Of a stretch of DNA of 64,000 bases, positions 27,100 to 35,399 are shown piece after piece. The notes beneath the pieces are model-generated. The model saw nothing but the letters and a program-made list of their open reading frames with translations. It was not told the origin of the DNA and made no database searches. Each line of letters begins with the position of its first letter. Positions within the stretch are counted from its first letter, which is position 1. This DNA is from Fuscibacter oryzae (GTDB taxonomy: Bacteria; Pseudomonadota; Alphaproteobacteria; Rhodobacterales; Rhodobacteraceae). The DNA lies in contig NZ_JAESVP010000002.1 in NCBI RefSeq assembly GCF_016765795.1, forward strand, positions 372,001 through 436,000. Direction: 5' to 3'. Position numbers and translations under genes: made by a program.

Positions 27100-28919
27100 T
27101 CCTGATACCACCAGACATCGGGCAGAAAGCCCGGATAATCGCCGTAGATCGGCAATTTCGCCGGATAATGCAACCTGCGGTCATATGCCAGACGGGAAAC
27201 CGGCGAAAAACCGAAGGGAATGACATAGCGCCCCGAGGTCAGCACCCGGTCCAGCGCCTGCACGGTCTGGGCAAAGGCCTGCGGCGTCTGCGCGGTCAGC
27301 ATCGTCTGCATCAACCCGTCCACGGCGGGCGAGGCGATGCCCATCCAGTTGCGCGACCCCGCCTGATCAACCCCGGCAGAGGACCAGTAAAGCAACTGTT
27401 CGGTTCCCGGCGACAGCGACAGCGAGCGAACGTAATGCGTCATGTCAAAGTCGAAATTCGTCGTGCGTTCCTTGTATTGCACGGAATCGACGGTGGTGAT
27501 CTTGGCCGCAACCCCCAGCCGCTTCAGCGCCTCGACATAGATCGAGGCGGCGGTGATCACATCGTCCTGCCCGGTTTGCAGCAGGATTTCAAAGGCAAAG
27601 GGTGTGCCCTTGGCATCAACCAGCATGCCGTCGCTGCCCACCGTCCAGCCCGCCTGTTCCATCAGCGCCATCGCTTTGCGCAGGTTCTTGCGGTTGCCCT
27701 CGCTGCCATCCGAAGGGGGCAGGGCATAGCCATCAACCGCGCCAGGCAGCAGGCTGGCCTGATAAGGTGTCAGCAGGTCCAGCACCGCGCCCTGTGCCGG
27801 GTTCGCCACATCGCCCGCCAACGCCGAATTGCCGAAGTACGAGGAAATCCGGGGCAGGGCGCCCGCGTTCAGCGTGTTGTTCACCAGCTCATAGTTAAAG
27901 GCCAGCGTCAGCGCCTCGCGCACCCGCCAATCGGCAAACAGGGGTTTGCGCAGGTTGAAGGCCAGCCCCTCGATGCCCGAGGGGCGTTGGTGCGGAATTT
28001 CAACCTTGATCACCGCGCCGCTGGCAACGGCCGGAAAATCATAGCTGTCGGCCCATTTCGCCGCGTTGGTCTCTCGATAGACCGAAATCTGCCCGGCCTT
28101 GAAGGTTTCAAACGACACCAGCCCATCGCCGAAATACTCATAGCGGATGGTGTCGAAATTCCACAGGCCGCGGTTGAACGGCAGATCCTTGCCCCACCAA
28201 TCGGGATTGCGGCGGTAGGTGATGGATTTGCCTGCCTCGACCTGATCAACCACATAGGGGCCAGAGCCTGCGGGCGGAACCAGCGTTGTGGCGGTGAAAT
28301 CCTTGCCCTGCCAATCGGCCTTTTGCAGAATGGGGCGCAGACCAAGGATCATCGGCAATTCGCGGTTGGTGCCGGTAAAGGTGAACCGCACGCTGCGCGG
28401 GCCGGTCTGTTCGGCCTTGGCAATCGCCTTCCAGGCGGTCTGATAGCGGGGCTGGCCAAGGGTGCCCAGGGTTTCGACCGACCAGATCACATCTTCGACA
28501 GTGACGGGCATCCCGTTCGAGAATCGGGCGTTTTCGCGCAAGGTGAATTGCACCCAGCTGCGATCTGGGTCGGTTTCCACCGATTCGGCCAGCAGACCGT
28601 AGAGCGTGAAGGGTTCGTCATAGCTGCGGCCCATCAGCGTCTCGACCGTCAGGGCACCCAGCCCTTCGGGTGCAGAACCCTTGACAATGTAGGGATTGAG
28701 CGAGTCGAAGCTGCCGTTCACCCCCAGCACGATCTGCCCGCCTTTGGGGGCATCGGGGTTGGCATAGGGCAGGGACACAAAATCGGGTGGCAGGGCCGGA
28801 TCGCCATACATAGCTATGCCGTGGCGCGGTTCGGCCATGGCCGCCCCCGCCAGCCCCAGCGACAGAATCGACACGGCGATGGCGCGGCCCAACCTGCCCA
28901 AGAAAAACTGCGTTTCCAT
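27096..28919 (-). CDS. Peptide/nickel-type ABC transporter substrate-binding protein (YejA-like, SBP family 5)
   Basis: 607 residues. Signal peptide about 1-29 (GRAIAVSILSLGLAGAAMA), then the SBP_bac_5 domain: PDAPKGGQIVLGVNGSFDSLNPY, LRENARFSNGMPVTVEDV, IEGLAFNLRKPLFADWRVREAL. The HGIAMYGDPALPPDF start is typical of YejA-like oligopeptide-binding proteins. No permease or ATPase genes are adjacent on either side, so the transporter core must be elsewhere. The 3' end is coupled to the entericidin-like gene. Confidence 0.93.
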   Translation of the reverse strand: METQFFLGRLGRAIAVSILSLGLAGAAMAEPRHGIAMYGDPALPPDFVSLPYANPDAPKGGQIVLGVNGSFDSLNPYIVKGSAPEGLGALTVETLMGRSYDEPFTLYGLLAESVETDPDRSWVQFTLRENARFSNGMPVTVEDVIWSVETLGTLGQPRYQTAWKAIAKAEQTGPRSVRFTFTGTNRELPMILGLRPILQKADWQGKDFTATTLVPPAGSGPYVVDQVEAGKSITYRRNPDWWGKDLPFNRGLWNFDTIRYEYFGDGLVSFETFKAGQISVYRETNAAKWADSYDFPAVASGAVIKVEIPHQRPSGIEGLAFNLRKPLFADWRVREALTLAFNYELVNNTLNAGALPRISSYFGNSALAGDVANPAQGAVLDLLTPYQASLLPGAVDGYALPPSDGSEGNRKNLRKAMALMEQAGWTVGSDGMLVDAKGTPFAFEILLQTGQDDVITAASIYVEALKRLGVAAKITTVDSVQYKERTTNFDFDMTHYVRSLSLSPGTEQLLYWSSAGVDQAGSRNWMGIASPAVDGLMQTMLTAQTPQAFAQTVQALDRVLTSGRYVIPFGFSPVSRLAYDRRLHYPAKLPIYGDYPGFLPDVWWYQE

Positions 28920-28996
28920 CCCTGCCGAAATCCTTCTGACGTGACTTTGTTGGCCGGCAGGTTACGGCGGCTTTCGTGGCAATTCAAACTTTTAGC

Positions 28997-29025
28997 TTGG
29001 ATTGCCCGGAAAGGCGGCGTATATA
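28997..29025 (+). promoter_or_regulatory. Sigma-70-type promoter of the candidate sRNA
   Basis: TTGGAT (28997-29002) and TATATA (29020-29025) are separated by exactly 17 bp. Predicted start of transcription is near 29032. The promoter points at a short stretch that ends in a strong terminator and lies outside any gene. Confidence 0.6.
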
Positions 29026-29031
29026 GAACCC

Positions 29032-29107
29032 ACTGCTCGATAGGTTTCTTGCCTGTATGAAACCTGCCTCAACGACTTAACGCCGGCCTTGTGCCGGCGT
29101 TTTTTTT
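29032..29107 (+). ncRNA. Candidate small RNA (about 76 nt)
   Basis: Downstream of a well-spaced promoter there is a perfect 7-bp hairpin (AGGTTTC 29042-29048 / GAAACCT 29059-29065), a short single-stranded stretch, and an intrinsic terminator with eight T. This layout is that of a free-standing Hfq-type sRNA. A seven-residue open frame (MKPASTT, 29057-29080) ends exactly where the terminator begins, so a leader-peptide attenuator for bdhA is an alternative. I do not recognise the RNA family. The 263-bp gap 28920-29182 otherwise holds only the bdhA ribosome-binding site and the upstream region of the divergent SBP gene. Confidence 0.5.
29079..29107 (+). terminator. Intrinsic terminator of the candidate sRNA
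   Basis: Perfect 9-bp stem AACGCCGGC (29079-29087) / GCCGGCGTT (29093-29101), loop CTTGT, and eight consecutive T at 29100-29107. Confidence 0.85.
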
Positions 29108-29182
29108 GGCTGATCGCAGGGTCGTGCATTCCCTTTGCAGATGCAGCATGTAGTCTCTGCCCGACAGCAATAGGAGGCTTCC

Positions 29183-29959
29183 ATGGCCATTCTGAAGGGC
29201 AAGATCGCCATCATCACCGGGTCCAATTCCGGCATCGGTCTGGGCGTTGCAATCGAGCTGGCGCGCGCCGGCGCCGATGTGGTGCTGAACAGTTTCACCG
29301 ACCGGCCCGAGGATCATGCGCTGGCCGAAAAGATCGGCGCGGAACATGCGGTTTCCGCCCGCTATATCGCCGCCGATATGTCCAAGGGCGATGACTGCCG
29401 GGCGCTGATCGAAAAGGCGGGCGGTTGCGACATTCTGGTGAACAATGCGGGCATTCAGTTCGTGTCGCCGATTGACGAATTTCCGGTGGAAAAGTGGAAT
29501 GCCATCATCGCCATCAACCTGTCATCGGCCTTTCACACCACGGCCGCCGCGCTGCCGGGCATGAAGGCCAAGGGCTGGGGGCGGGTGGTCAACATCGCCT
29601 CGGCCCACGGTCTGACCGCCAGCCCGTTCAAGGGCGCCTATGTGGCGGCCAAGCATGGTGTGGTGGGCCTGTCGAAAACCGTGGCGCTGGAGGTTGCGGG
29701 CAAGGGCATCACCTGCAACGCGGTCTGCCCCGGCTATGTGTTGACCCCGCTGGTCGAGGCGCAGATCCCCGACCAGATGAAGGTCCATAACATGGACCGC
29801 GAAACCGTGATCCGAGAGGTCATGCTGGACCGCCAGCCCAGCCGCCAGTTTGCCACGGTGGAACAGATCGGCGGCACGGTGGTGTATCTGTGTTCGCCCG
29901 CCGCCGATCAGGTGACCGGCACGACCATCAGCGTGGATGGCGGCTGGACGGCGATGTGA
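29183..29959 (+). CDS. bdhA: 3-hydroxybutyrate dehydrogenase
   Basis: 258 residues, short-chain dehydrogenase. Cofactor motif TGSNSGIGLG (12-21), NNAG near 90, catalytic Ser in NIASAHG (about 141) and Tyr-x3-Lys in AYVAAKHG (about 155). The segment NAVCPGYVLTPLVEAQIPDQ is characteristic of D-3-hydroxybutyrate dehydrogenases. It oxidises 3-hydroxybutyrate, the polyhydroxybutyrate breakdown product, to acetoacetate. Good ribosome-binding site AGGAGG upstream. Its TGA overlaps the ATG of the patatin gene. Confidence 0.94.
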   Translation: MAILKGKIAIITGSNSGIGLGVAIELARAGADVVLNSFTDRPEDHALAEKIGAEHAVSARYIAADMSKGDDCRALIEKAGGCDILVNNAGIQFVSPIDEFPVEKWNAIIAINLSSAFHTTAAALPGMKAKGWGRVVNIASAHGLTASPFKGAYVAAKHGVVGLSKTVALEVAGKGITCNAVCPGYVLTPLVEAQIPDQMKVHNMDRETVIREVMLDRQPSRQFATVEQIGGTVVYLCSPAADQVTGTTISVDGGWTAM

Positions 29960-30972
29960 TGCGCCGCATCTCGTTGGCGCTGCAGGGTGGGGGCGCCCAT
30001 GGTGCCTTTACCTGGGGTGTGCTGGACCGGCTGCTGGAAGAGCCGGACATTGAGGTGGCGGCGATTTCCGGCACCTCTGCCGGGGCCTTGAACGCGGCGG
30101 CGCTGAAGGCCGGGCTGATCGAGGGCGGCAATGCGGGCGCGCGCGCCAGCCTTGCGCGGCTGTGGTCGGATGTGGCCGAGGTCGGAGATATGCGGCTTGT
30201 GCCGTGGATGAAGGCCTTCCTGCCCTATGCAACCGCAATGGCCGATTTCACCGCCAGCGCCTTGCCGATCTCGATTGCCGGAATCGCGGCGCAATTCGTC
30301 ACCCCCTATGCCTGGGGCGCGGCCTATGAGAACCCGCTGCGTCCGGTGGTGGAGCGACTGGATTTCTCGAAGGTCTGCAACACCGACGGTCCGCAAATCG
30401 CCATAGGGGCCACCAATGTCCGCACCGGGCGCATCCGCATCTTTGCCGGGCAAGAGGTGACGCCCGAAGCCCTGCTGGCCAGCGCCTGCCTGCCCACCGT
30501 GTTTCAGGCGGTGCAGATTGGCGGAGAGCATTATTGGGACGGCGGCTTTACCGGCAACCCGGCGCTGTTTCCGCTATATGAACCCGGCCTTCCGGATGAC
30601 GTGGTTCTGGTCTCGATCAACCCGTTTGACCGCAGCGGCTTGCCGATGACACCCTTGGAGATAGAGGATCGCGTCAGCGAAATCAGTTTCAACGCCGCCC
30701 TTTTGGGAGAGTTGCGCGCCATCGCCTTTGTCCGCCGCCTGATCGGGCGCGGTCAGGTCGAACCGGGGCAGATGAAGGATGTGCGGCTGCATCTGATTTC
30801 TGACGAGACGTTGATGCAGGAATTGTCGGCAGGCAGCAAGCTGATCGCCGGGCCACGGCTGATCGAAAGGCTGCATCAGGCGGGGCGGCAGGCGGCGGGG
30901 CGGTTTGTGTCGGGCCATGGCGACAAGATCGGTGTGGAAGCGTCGTTCGATGTGGAAAAACTTTTCCGGTAA
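29959..30972 (+). CDS. Patatin-like phospholipase family protein
   Basis: 337 residues. Oxyanion motif GGGAHGAFTWG (10-20), nucleophile elbow GTSAG (about 36-40) and catalytic Asp in DGGFTGNPA (about 195) define the patatin Ser-Asp dyad fold. Start at ATG 29959, inside the bdhA stop (TGATG). Coupling to bdhA suggests a lipid or polyhydroxybutyrate hydrolase feeding 3-hydroxybutyrate oxidation, but the substrate is an inference from position. Confidence 0.92.
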   Translation: MRRISLALQGGGAHGAFTWGVLDRLLEEPDIEVAAISGTSAGALNAAALKAGLIEGGNAGARASLARLWSDVAEVGDMRLVPWMKAFLPYATAMADFTASALPISIAGIAAQFVTPYAWGAAYENPLRPVVERLDFSKVCNTDGPQIAIGATNVRTGRIRIFAGQEVTPEALLASACLPTVFQAVQIGGEHYWDGGFTGNPALFPLYEPGLPDDVVLVSINPFDRSGLPMTPLEIEDRVSEISFNAALLGELRAIAFVRRLIGRGQVEPGQMKDVRLHLISDETLMQELSAGSKLIAGPRLIERLHQAGRQAAGRFVSGHGDKIGVEASFDVEKLFR

Positions 30973-30978
30973 AAGGGT

Positions 30979-31674
30979 TTACCGCGCCGCCAGCGCCGCA
31001 ACCATCTGATCTTTCTGCACAGGATAGACAAGACCGGCCGAGACGACCAGCTTGACCGCATCATCGGTTTTCATGTCCAGATAGATCACCTCACGCTCTG
31101 GCACGAACACCAAGAGGCCAGAGGTCAGCGGCGTCAGTCCGATGAACACCGCCACCATGGTTTCACCCTTTGGCAGGTTTGCGGCAATCTCGCCCTTGGG
31201 CTGCGATGACACCATGCCCACCGCCCAACTGCCGGGCTTGGGGAATTCGACCAGACAGGTCCGCTCGAAACTTTTTTCCTTCTTGGCAAAGAAGGTTTCG
31301 GTGATCTGCTTCAACCCCGAATAGACAGAGCGGACCAGGGGCACCCGGTCCACGATGTTTTCGGCCTGTCGCACGAATGTACGACCCAGCAATCCGCGTG
31401 CCAGCCAGCCAATGATGGCGGTGAAGACCAGAAACACCAGCACGCCCACACCGCGCACCGGAAAATTCGCTTCGGGGCCAAAGATGCGGTGCATGACCGC
31501 CTCTGGCTGCCAGGGCGCGGGGATCAAGGGCAGAATCCAGCCATCGATATAGCCGATCACGCCCCAGACCACATAGATCGTCAGCCCCACGGGCAGAACG
31601 ACCACCAGCCCCGTCAGGAACGAGGATCGCAGCGCCCCAAGCAGGGAACGACGCTGGGGTTCGGGTTCACTCAT
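30979..31674 (-). CDS. DUF502 family membrane protein
   Basis: 231 residues from ATG 31674 (MSEPEPQRRSLLGALRSSF). Two hydrophobic segments: FLTGLVVVLPVGLTIYVVWG and VGVLVFLVFTAIIGWLARG. The DUF502 signature follows: VPLVRSVYSGLKQ, then VAVFIGLTPLTSGLLVFVP. Function of the family is unknown. An upstream in-frame start (31692) adds only six residues. It ends 7 bp from the convergent patatin gene. Confidence 0.9.
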   Translation of the reverse strand: MSEPEPQRRSLLGALRSSFLTGLVVVLPVGLTIYVVWGVIGYIDGWILPLIPAPWQPEAVMHRIFGPEANFPVRGVGVLVFLVFTAIIGWLARGLLGRTFVRQAENIVDRVPLVRSVYSGLKQITETFFAKKEKSFERTCLVEFPKPGSWAVGMVSSQPKGEIAANLPKGETMVAVFIGLTPLTSGLLVFVPEREVIYLDMKTDDAVKLVVSAGLVYPVQKDQMVAALAAR

Positions 31675-31731
31675 CGGCAAGCCTCCGCGCACGGGGTCAA
31701 TCTAGGCATGCTGCATTGCCGCGACAATGGG

Positions 31732-32640
31732 TCAAGCGGCAAGTTCCCGCGCAATTGCCGCCGCAAGCCGCGCGTTGTTCAGAACAAGGGCGATGTTGGC
31801 GGTAAGAGAGCGCCCTTGGGTCATTTGGAACATCCGGTCCAGCAAAAAGGGCGTCACGGCCTTGGCGGCGATGCCTTGGGCCGCAGCCTCGGCCAGTGCC
31901 TGTTCGATGACGGGGGTGATTTCCTGTCGGGAGATCTCTGCCTCGACCGGGATCGGGTTGGCGACCAGTTGTCCCCCGGGCAAACCAAGCGCACCGCGCA
32001 TCTGATGGGCGGCAGCAATCTGTGCCGCCGTGTCCATCCGCAGGGGCGCTTTCAGGCCCGAAGACCGCGACCAGAAGGCCGGAAAATCATCTTGCCCAAA
32101 GGCGATGACCGGCACACCAGAGGTTTCCAGATATTCCAGTGTCTTAGGCAGGTCGAGAATGGCCTTGGCCCCCGCAGCCACCACCGTAACCGCCGTGGCG
32201 GCCAGTTCTGGCAGATCGGCCGAAATGTCGAAACTGGTCTCCGCGCCGCGATGCACGCCGCCGATACCGCCGGTGGCGAACACCTTGATGCCGGCAAGGG
32301 CCGCGCAGATCATCGTCGCGGCCACGGTCGTCGCGCCGATGCCGCCCGTGGCAAGGCAGGCAGCAAGATCGGCGCGACTTAGCTTTGCCACCCCCTGCGC
32401 CTGACCCAGAGAGTTGAGCTCCTCGCTGGTCAGGCCAATATGAATGCGGCCCGCCATGATGGCGATGGTCGCGGGCACGCCCCCATGGGCGCGCACCTCC
32501 GCCTCGACAAGCCGGGCGGTTTCGACGTTTTGAGGAAACGGCATCCCGTGGGTGATGATGGTGGATTCCAGCGCCACGACGGGGGCACCATCGGCAAGGG
32601 CCTTGGCCACTTCGGGCGAGAAGGTCAGGGGCAGGGTCAT
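31732..32640 (-). CDS. psuG: Pseudouridine-5'-phosphate glycosidase
   Basis: 302 residues. Cleaves pseudouridine 5'-phosphate to uracil and ribose 5-phosphate. Recognisable segments are ALESTIITHGMPFPQN, ATIAIMAGRIHIGL, SRADLAACLATGGIGATTVAAT, and the conserved FATGGIGGVHRGAE. It is the third gene of a minus-strand unit after the PfkB kinase and DUF1349 genes, which together form the pseudouridine salvage route. Confidence 0.96.
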   Translation of the reverse strand: MTLPLTFSPEVAKALADGAPVVALESTIITHGMPFPQNVETARLVEAEVRAHGGVPATIAIMAGRIHIGLTSEELNSLGQAQGVAKLSRADLAACLATGGIGATTVAATMICAALAGIKVFATGGIGGVHRGAETSFDISADLPELAATAVTVVAAGAKAILDLPKTLEYLETSGVPVIAFGQDDFPAFWSRSSGLKAPLRMDTAAQIAAAHQMRGALGLPGGQLVANPIPVEAEISRQEITPVIEQALAEAAAQGIAAKAVTPFLLDRMFQMTQGRSLTANIALVLNNARLAAAIARELAA

Positions 32641-32649
32641 GTTGATCTT

Positions 32650-33225
32650 TCACTCATGCAGGGCGCGCGGAATGGACGGGCCGCAAAGATAATCGGAAAA
32701 CTGGGCCGTAAAGCCCCCGCGCTCGGGTGAGCAGGCCATCGGCCCCACCTGTGCCGGATCGCGCAGCGGCATATAGGCCAGCCGCGCCATGATCCAGCCA
32801 CCGGCAGGGTCGGCCACCTGAACGCGGATCGCGCTATCGTGCCGGGTCAACCGAAGGCGGACCGGGCTGGGGGCAAAGGGCAGGGGCATAGTGGCCCAGT
32901 CTGATCGGCCATTGGTGACAACGGTGGAAAACACCGCACGCCCATCTGTCACCTCGATCCCGGCCTTGATCCAGTGCTGATCATCCAAGAGGAACATCAG
33001 GCCCGCCTGATCATAAAGCGCCTCATACTTGCCGCGCACCGTAACTTCGGCAGAGAAATCACCCGTGACATGCTGCAACAAGGCATGGCCCGAATGGCGG
33101 GTAAAACCGTAATGGGTTTCGCGCCAGAAATCGGTGTTGGCAGCGGTGGTGACCGCCAGGCCCTGTGCCGTTTCGGTGGCTGTGGCGGGCGGGTTCAGCC
33201 ATGTCATGCCGGAAAATTGGCTCAT
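32650..33225 (-). CDS. DUF1349 domain protein
   Basis: 191 residues with no signal peptide. It has the concanavalin-like DUF1349 pattern: WLNPP, then FWRETHYGFTRHSGHAL, YDQAGLMFLLDDQHWIKAGIE, and a C-terminal SPERGGFTAQFSDY. The biochemical role is unknown. Its ATG overlaps the psuK stop (ATGA), and psuG starts 9 bp after it, so it lies inside the pseudouridine operon. Confidence 0.85.
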   Translation of the reverse strand: MSQFSGMTWLNPPATATETAQGLAVTTAANTDFWRETHYGFTRHSGHALLQHVTGDFSAEVTVRGKYEALYDQAGLMFLLDDQHWIKAGIEVTDGRAVFSTVVTNGRSDWATMPLPFAPSPVRLRLTRHDSAIRVQVADPAGGWIMARLAYMPLRDPAQVGPMACSPERGGFTAQFSDYLCGPSIPRALHE

Positions 33226-34112
33226 GATCCGATCTCGCCGGAAACATAGATCGCTGCGGCGGTGACGGCGGCGTGCAAGGCCGCTGCGCGGCCTGCACCG
33301 TTACGTTCAGCCACCAGATGGGCCGCCATGAACGTGTCGCCCGCCCCGGTGACGCGTGCCACCATGACCGGGGGCGGGGCGTCGGTCAGGACACCTGCGC
33401 CTTGGGTGCCCTCGGCACAGGCTTTGCCACCGTTGGTCACCAGCACCCGCGCGGCACCGCGCGCCAGCATGGCCTCTGCCGCCGCTGCGGCGGTGTCGGC
33501 ATGGCCCCGGGTCAGCAGGTTCGCTTCTTCAAGGTTTACATAAAGTGTCGCGCGTGGGTGGCGCATCAGCGGCAGCAGGCGCTCCGCCTTGCCAGGGCTG
33601 GCGGGAGCCACGCGCAGGTCGGCAGCGGCGAACAGGGGAGAGATAGCGATTTCCGACAGCAGGGCCTCGGTCAGATTGCCGTCCAGCGCTATGGGGCCGG
33701 GCCAAGGGGCCTCTGCCGTGCCAAGGCGACCATCGGCCAAGGGGCGCAAGATCTTGTCGCCCGCAGCTTCCAGCGAATGGGCGTCGGCCACGGCAGCGAT
33801 CAGGCCGTTCGCGCCTTCGACCGCCATGTAACGGTCGGTCGGCAGGTCATCCGACCGATAGGCGTGATCGGTGATCAGGCCCATTCGGGCGCAGGCGGCG
33901 ATCAGCTCATCCCCTTCGGCATCGCGACCGACGGCGGTCAGGATGGCGGGGCAGAGGCCGAACCGTGCCAGTGTCATGGCAATGTTCATCGCCACGCCGC
34001 CGGGCAGGCGGGTGATGCGGCCCGGCACATCCGCCCCCTGCCGCATGGACGAGGGCGAGCGGCCGATGATGTCCCACAGGACCGAACCTATGCACAGGAT
34101 GTCTGGCGTCAT
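33222..34112 (-). CDS. psuK: PfkB-family carbohydrate kinase, probable pseudouridine kinase
   Basis: 296 residues, ribokinase/PfkB fold. N-terminal LCIGSVLWDIIG and LPGGVAMNIAMTLARFG, and the C-terminal catalytic motif VTGAGDTFMAAHL with the base Asp. Membership of an operon with psuG supports phosphorylation of pseudouridine to its 5'-phosphate. First gene of the unit, divergent from the homocysteine S-methyltransferase family gene. Confidence 0.88.
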   Translation of the reverse strand: MTPDILCIGSVLWDIIGRSPSSMRQGADVPGRITRLPGGVAMNIAMTLARFGLCPAILTAVGRDAEGDELIAACARMGLITDHAYRSDDLPTDRYMAVEGANGLIAAVADAHSLEAAGDKILRPLADGRLGTAEAPWPGPIALDGNLTEALLSEIAISPLFAAADLRVAPASPGKAERLLPLMRHPRATLYVNLEEANLLTRGHADTAAAAAEAMLARGAARVLVTNGGKACAEGTQGAGVLTDAPPPVMVARVTGAGDTFMAAHLVAERNGAGRAAALHAAVTAAAIYVSGEIGS

Positions 34113-34263
34113 CCCCCTTCATCGCCCGACGGGCACAGCGGGCGCAAGGGGCAAGCCCCAGCCAAACCCGTCGATTGTTGGCGGTTTTCGTGATAACCTT
34201 TCAAATGAACTGTCCTGTGCCAGACCCGTAGCCGAATGTGTCAGACCGGAATGCCGGGCGTGG

Positions 34264-34299
34264 CCCACCCGGCCCATTCCCGCGCAACCGGGCCGTGGG
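34264..34299 (+). promoter_or_regulatory. Hairpin next to the ribosome-binding site of the methyltransferase gene
   Basis: CCCA-CC-CGGCCC (34264-34275) can pair with GGGCCG-TGGG (34290-34299), ending in the GGGAGG Shine-Dalgarno before ATG 34309. It could modulate access to the ribosome-binding site. I do not recognise a known SAM or SAH riboswitch in the 196-bp intergenic region. Confidence 0.25.
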
Positions 34300-34308
34300 A
34301 GGCAAGAT

Positions 34309-35241
34309 ATGTCACGCGAAGCGACTGCGGCCTTGCTGGCCCGCATGGGCGACCGCCTGCATTTGACCGATGGCGGCCTTGAGACTGCGATGATCTTTCT
34401 CGAAGGGATGGAGCTACCGCAGTTCGCCTCTTTCACCCTGCTGGCCAACCCCGAGGGCGCGGCAGCGATGCGCCGCTATTTCACCGGCTTTCTGGATCAG
34501 GCGGCGATGCTGAATATGGGCTTTGTGCTGGATACCGCCACTTGGCGCGCCAGTGAGGGTTGGGGAGAGGTGATGGGCCTGTCGCCGATGGATATTGACC
34601 GCATCAACCGGGAAGCGGTGATCTTTGCCCAGGCGCTGCGCGACGCCCATGGCGATGGGGCGGCGATCCTGAATGGCGTGATCGGCCCGCATGGCGATGC
34701 CTATCACCCCGACAGCGTTCTTGGCCCGGATGAGGCGTTTGATTATCACCACCGGCAGGTCGGCGTTCTGGCCGATGCGGGCGTGGATATGGTCAGCGCC
34801 ATGACAATCTCTTCGACCGGAGAGGCGATCGGTATTGCCGAGGCGGCGCAAGATGTGGGCGTGCCGGTGGCTTTGTCGTTCACTGTGGAAACCGATGGGC
34901 GGCTGATCGGCGGGCAGACGCTGGAAGAGGCAATCGGTGTCACCGATGCCGCGACCGGGGGCTATCCGGTCTGGTATGGCATCAACTGCGCCCATCCCGA
35001 CCATTTCGCGGCCCATCTGCGCGGCGACTGGATCAGACGGGTCGGGGTGATCCGCGCCAATGCCTCACGCCAAAGCCATGCCGAACTGGACGAGGCAGCG
35101 GATCTGGATGACGGCAACCCCGAAGAGCTGGCGGTGGCTTACGCCGATCTGCGCCGCAAGCTGCCGGGTCTGCGTGTGCTGGGCGGATGTTGCGGCACCG
35201 ACCTGCGTCATGTGGCGGCCATCGGCCATAAATGCCAGTAA
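34309..35241 (+). CDS. Homocysteine S-methyltransferase family protein
   Basis: 310 residues, Pfam S-methyl_trans fold. N-terminal LTDGGLETAMIFLEG, the first zinc-ligand region GINCAHPDHF (about 224) and the GGCCGTD motif (about 295) supply the three zinc cysteines. It transfers a methyl group from a methyl donor such as betaine, S-methylmethionine or a related compound to homocysteine or another thiol; the donor cannot be decided. ATG at 34309 follows GGGAGG; the frame is open upstream to 33871 on the antisense of psuK, which is not believed. Confidence 0.9.
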   Translation: MSREATAALLARMGDRLHLTDGGLETAMIFLEGMELPQFASFTLLANPEGAAAMRRYFTGFLDQAAMLNMGFVLDTATWRASEGWGEVMGLSPMDIDRINREAVIFAQALRDAHGDGAAILNGVIGPHGDAYHPDSVLGPDEAFDYHHRQVGVLADAGVDMVSAMTISSTGEAIGIAEAAQDVGVPVALSFTVETDGRLIGGQTLEEAIGVTDAATGGYPVWYGINCAHPDHFAAHLRGDWIRRVGVIRANASRQSHAELDEAADLDDGNPEELAVAYADLRRKLPGLRVLGGCCGTDLRHVAAIGHKCQ

Positions 35242-35300
35242 TCCGGGGGTTTCAGCTTGCGTTCCTGATCGGGCCAGAGTAAGGGGCACGCACTTCACAG

Positions 35301-35371
35301 GCAGGTGCGGGCTTTTGCGGGGAGAAATCCCGTAGGGTCCACCGGTTGGGGGAAACCCTGAGATCACCTGC
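35301..35371 (+). promoter_or_regulatory. Structured 5' leader of rpsB (three-way junction)
   Basis: A 7-bp closing stem GCAGGTG (35301-35307) / CACCTGC (35365-35371) encloses two hairpins: CGGG (35318-35321) / CCCG (35329-35332), and AGGGT (35334-35338) / ACCCT (35355-35359). The structure ends 29 nt before the rpsB start. Ribosomal protein leaders of this kind often mediate autoregulation by the encoded protein, here S2; that role is inferred. Confidence 0.45.
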
Positions 35372-35399
35372 CAAGGTTCAAACCGGAAAGGATACGAGC

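Noticed and set aside
26781-29060. A 759-residue plus-strand open frame across the ars remnant and SBP gene
   Set aside because: Antisense to a clear solute-binding protein; only coincidental openness.
34113-34308. A SAM or SAH riboswitch before the homocysteine S-methyltransferase family gene
   Set aside because: Expected by pathway, but I could not find the conserved core of any SAM or SAH class, only a simple hairpin near the ribosome site.
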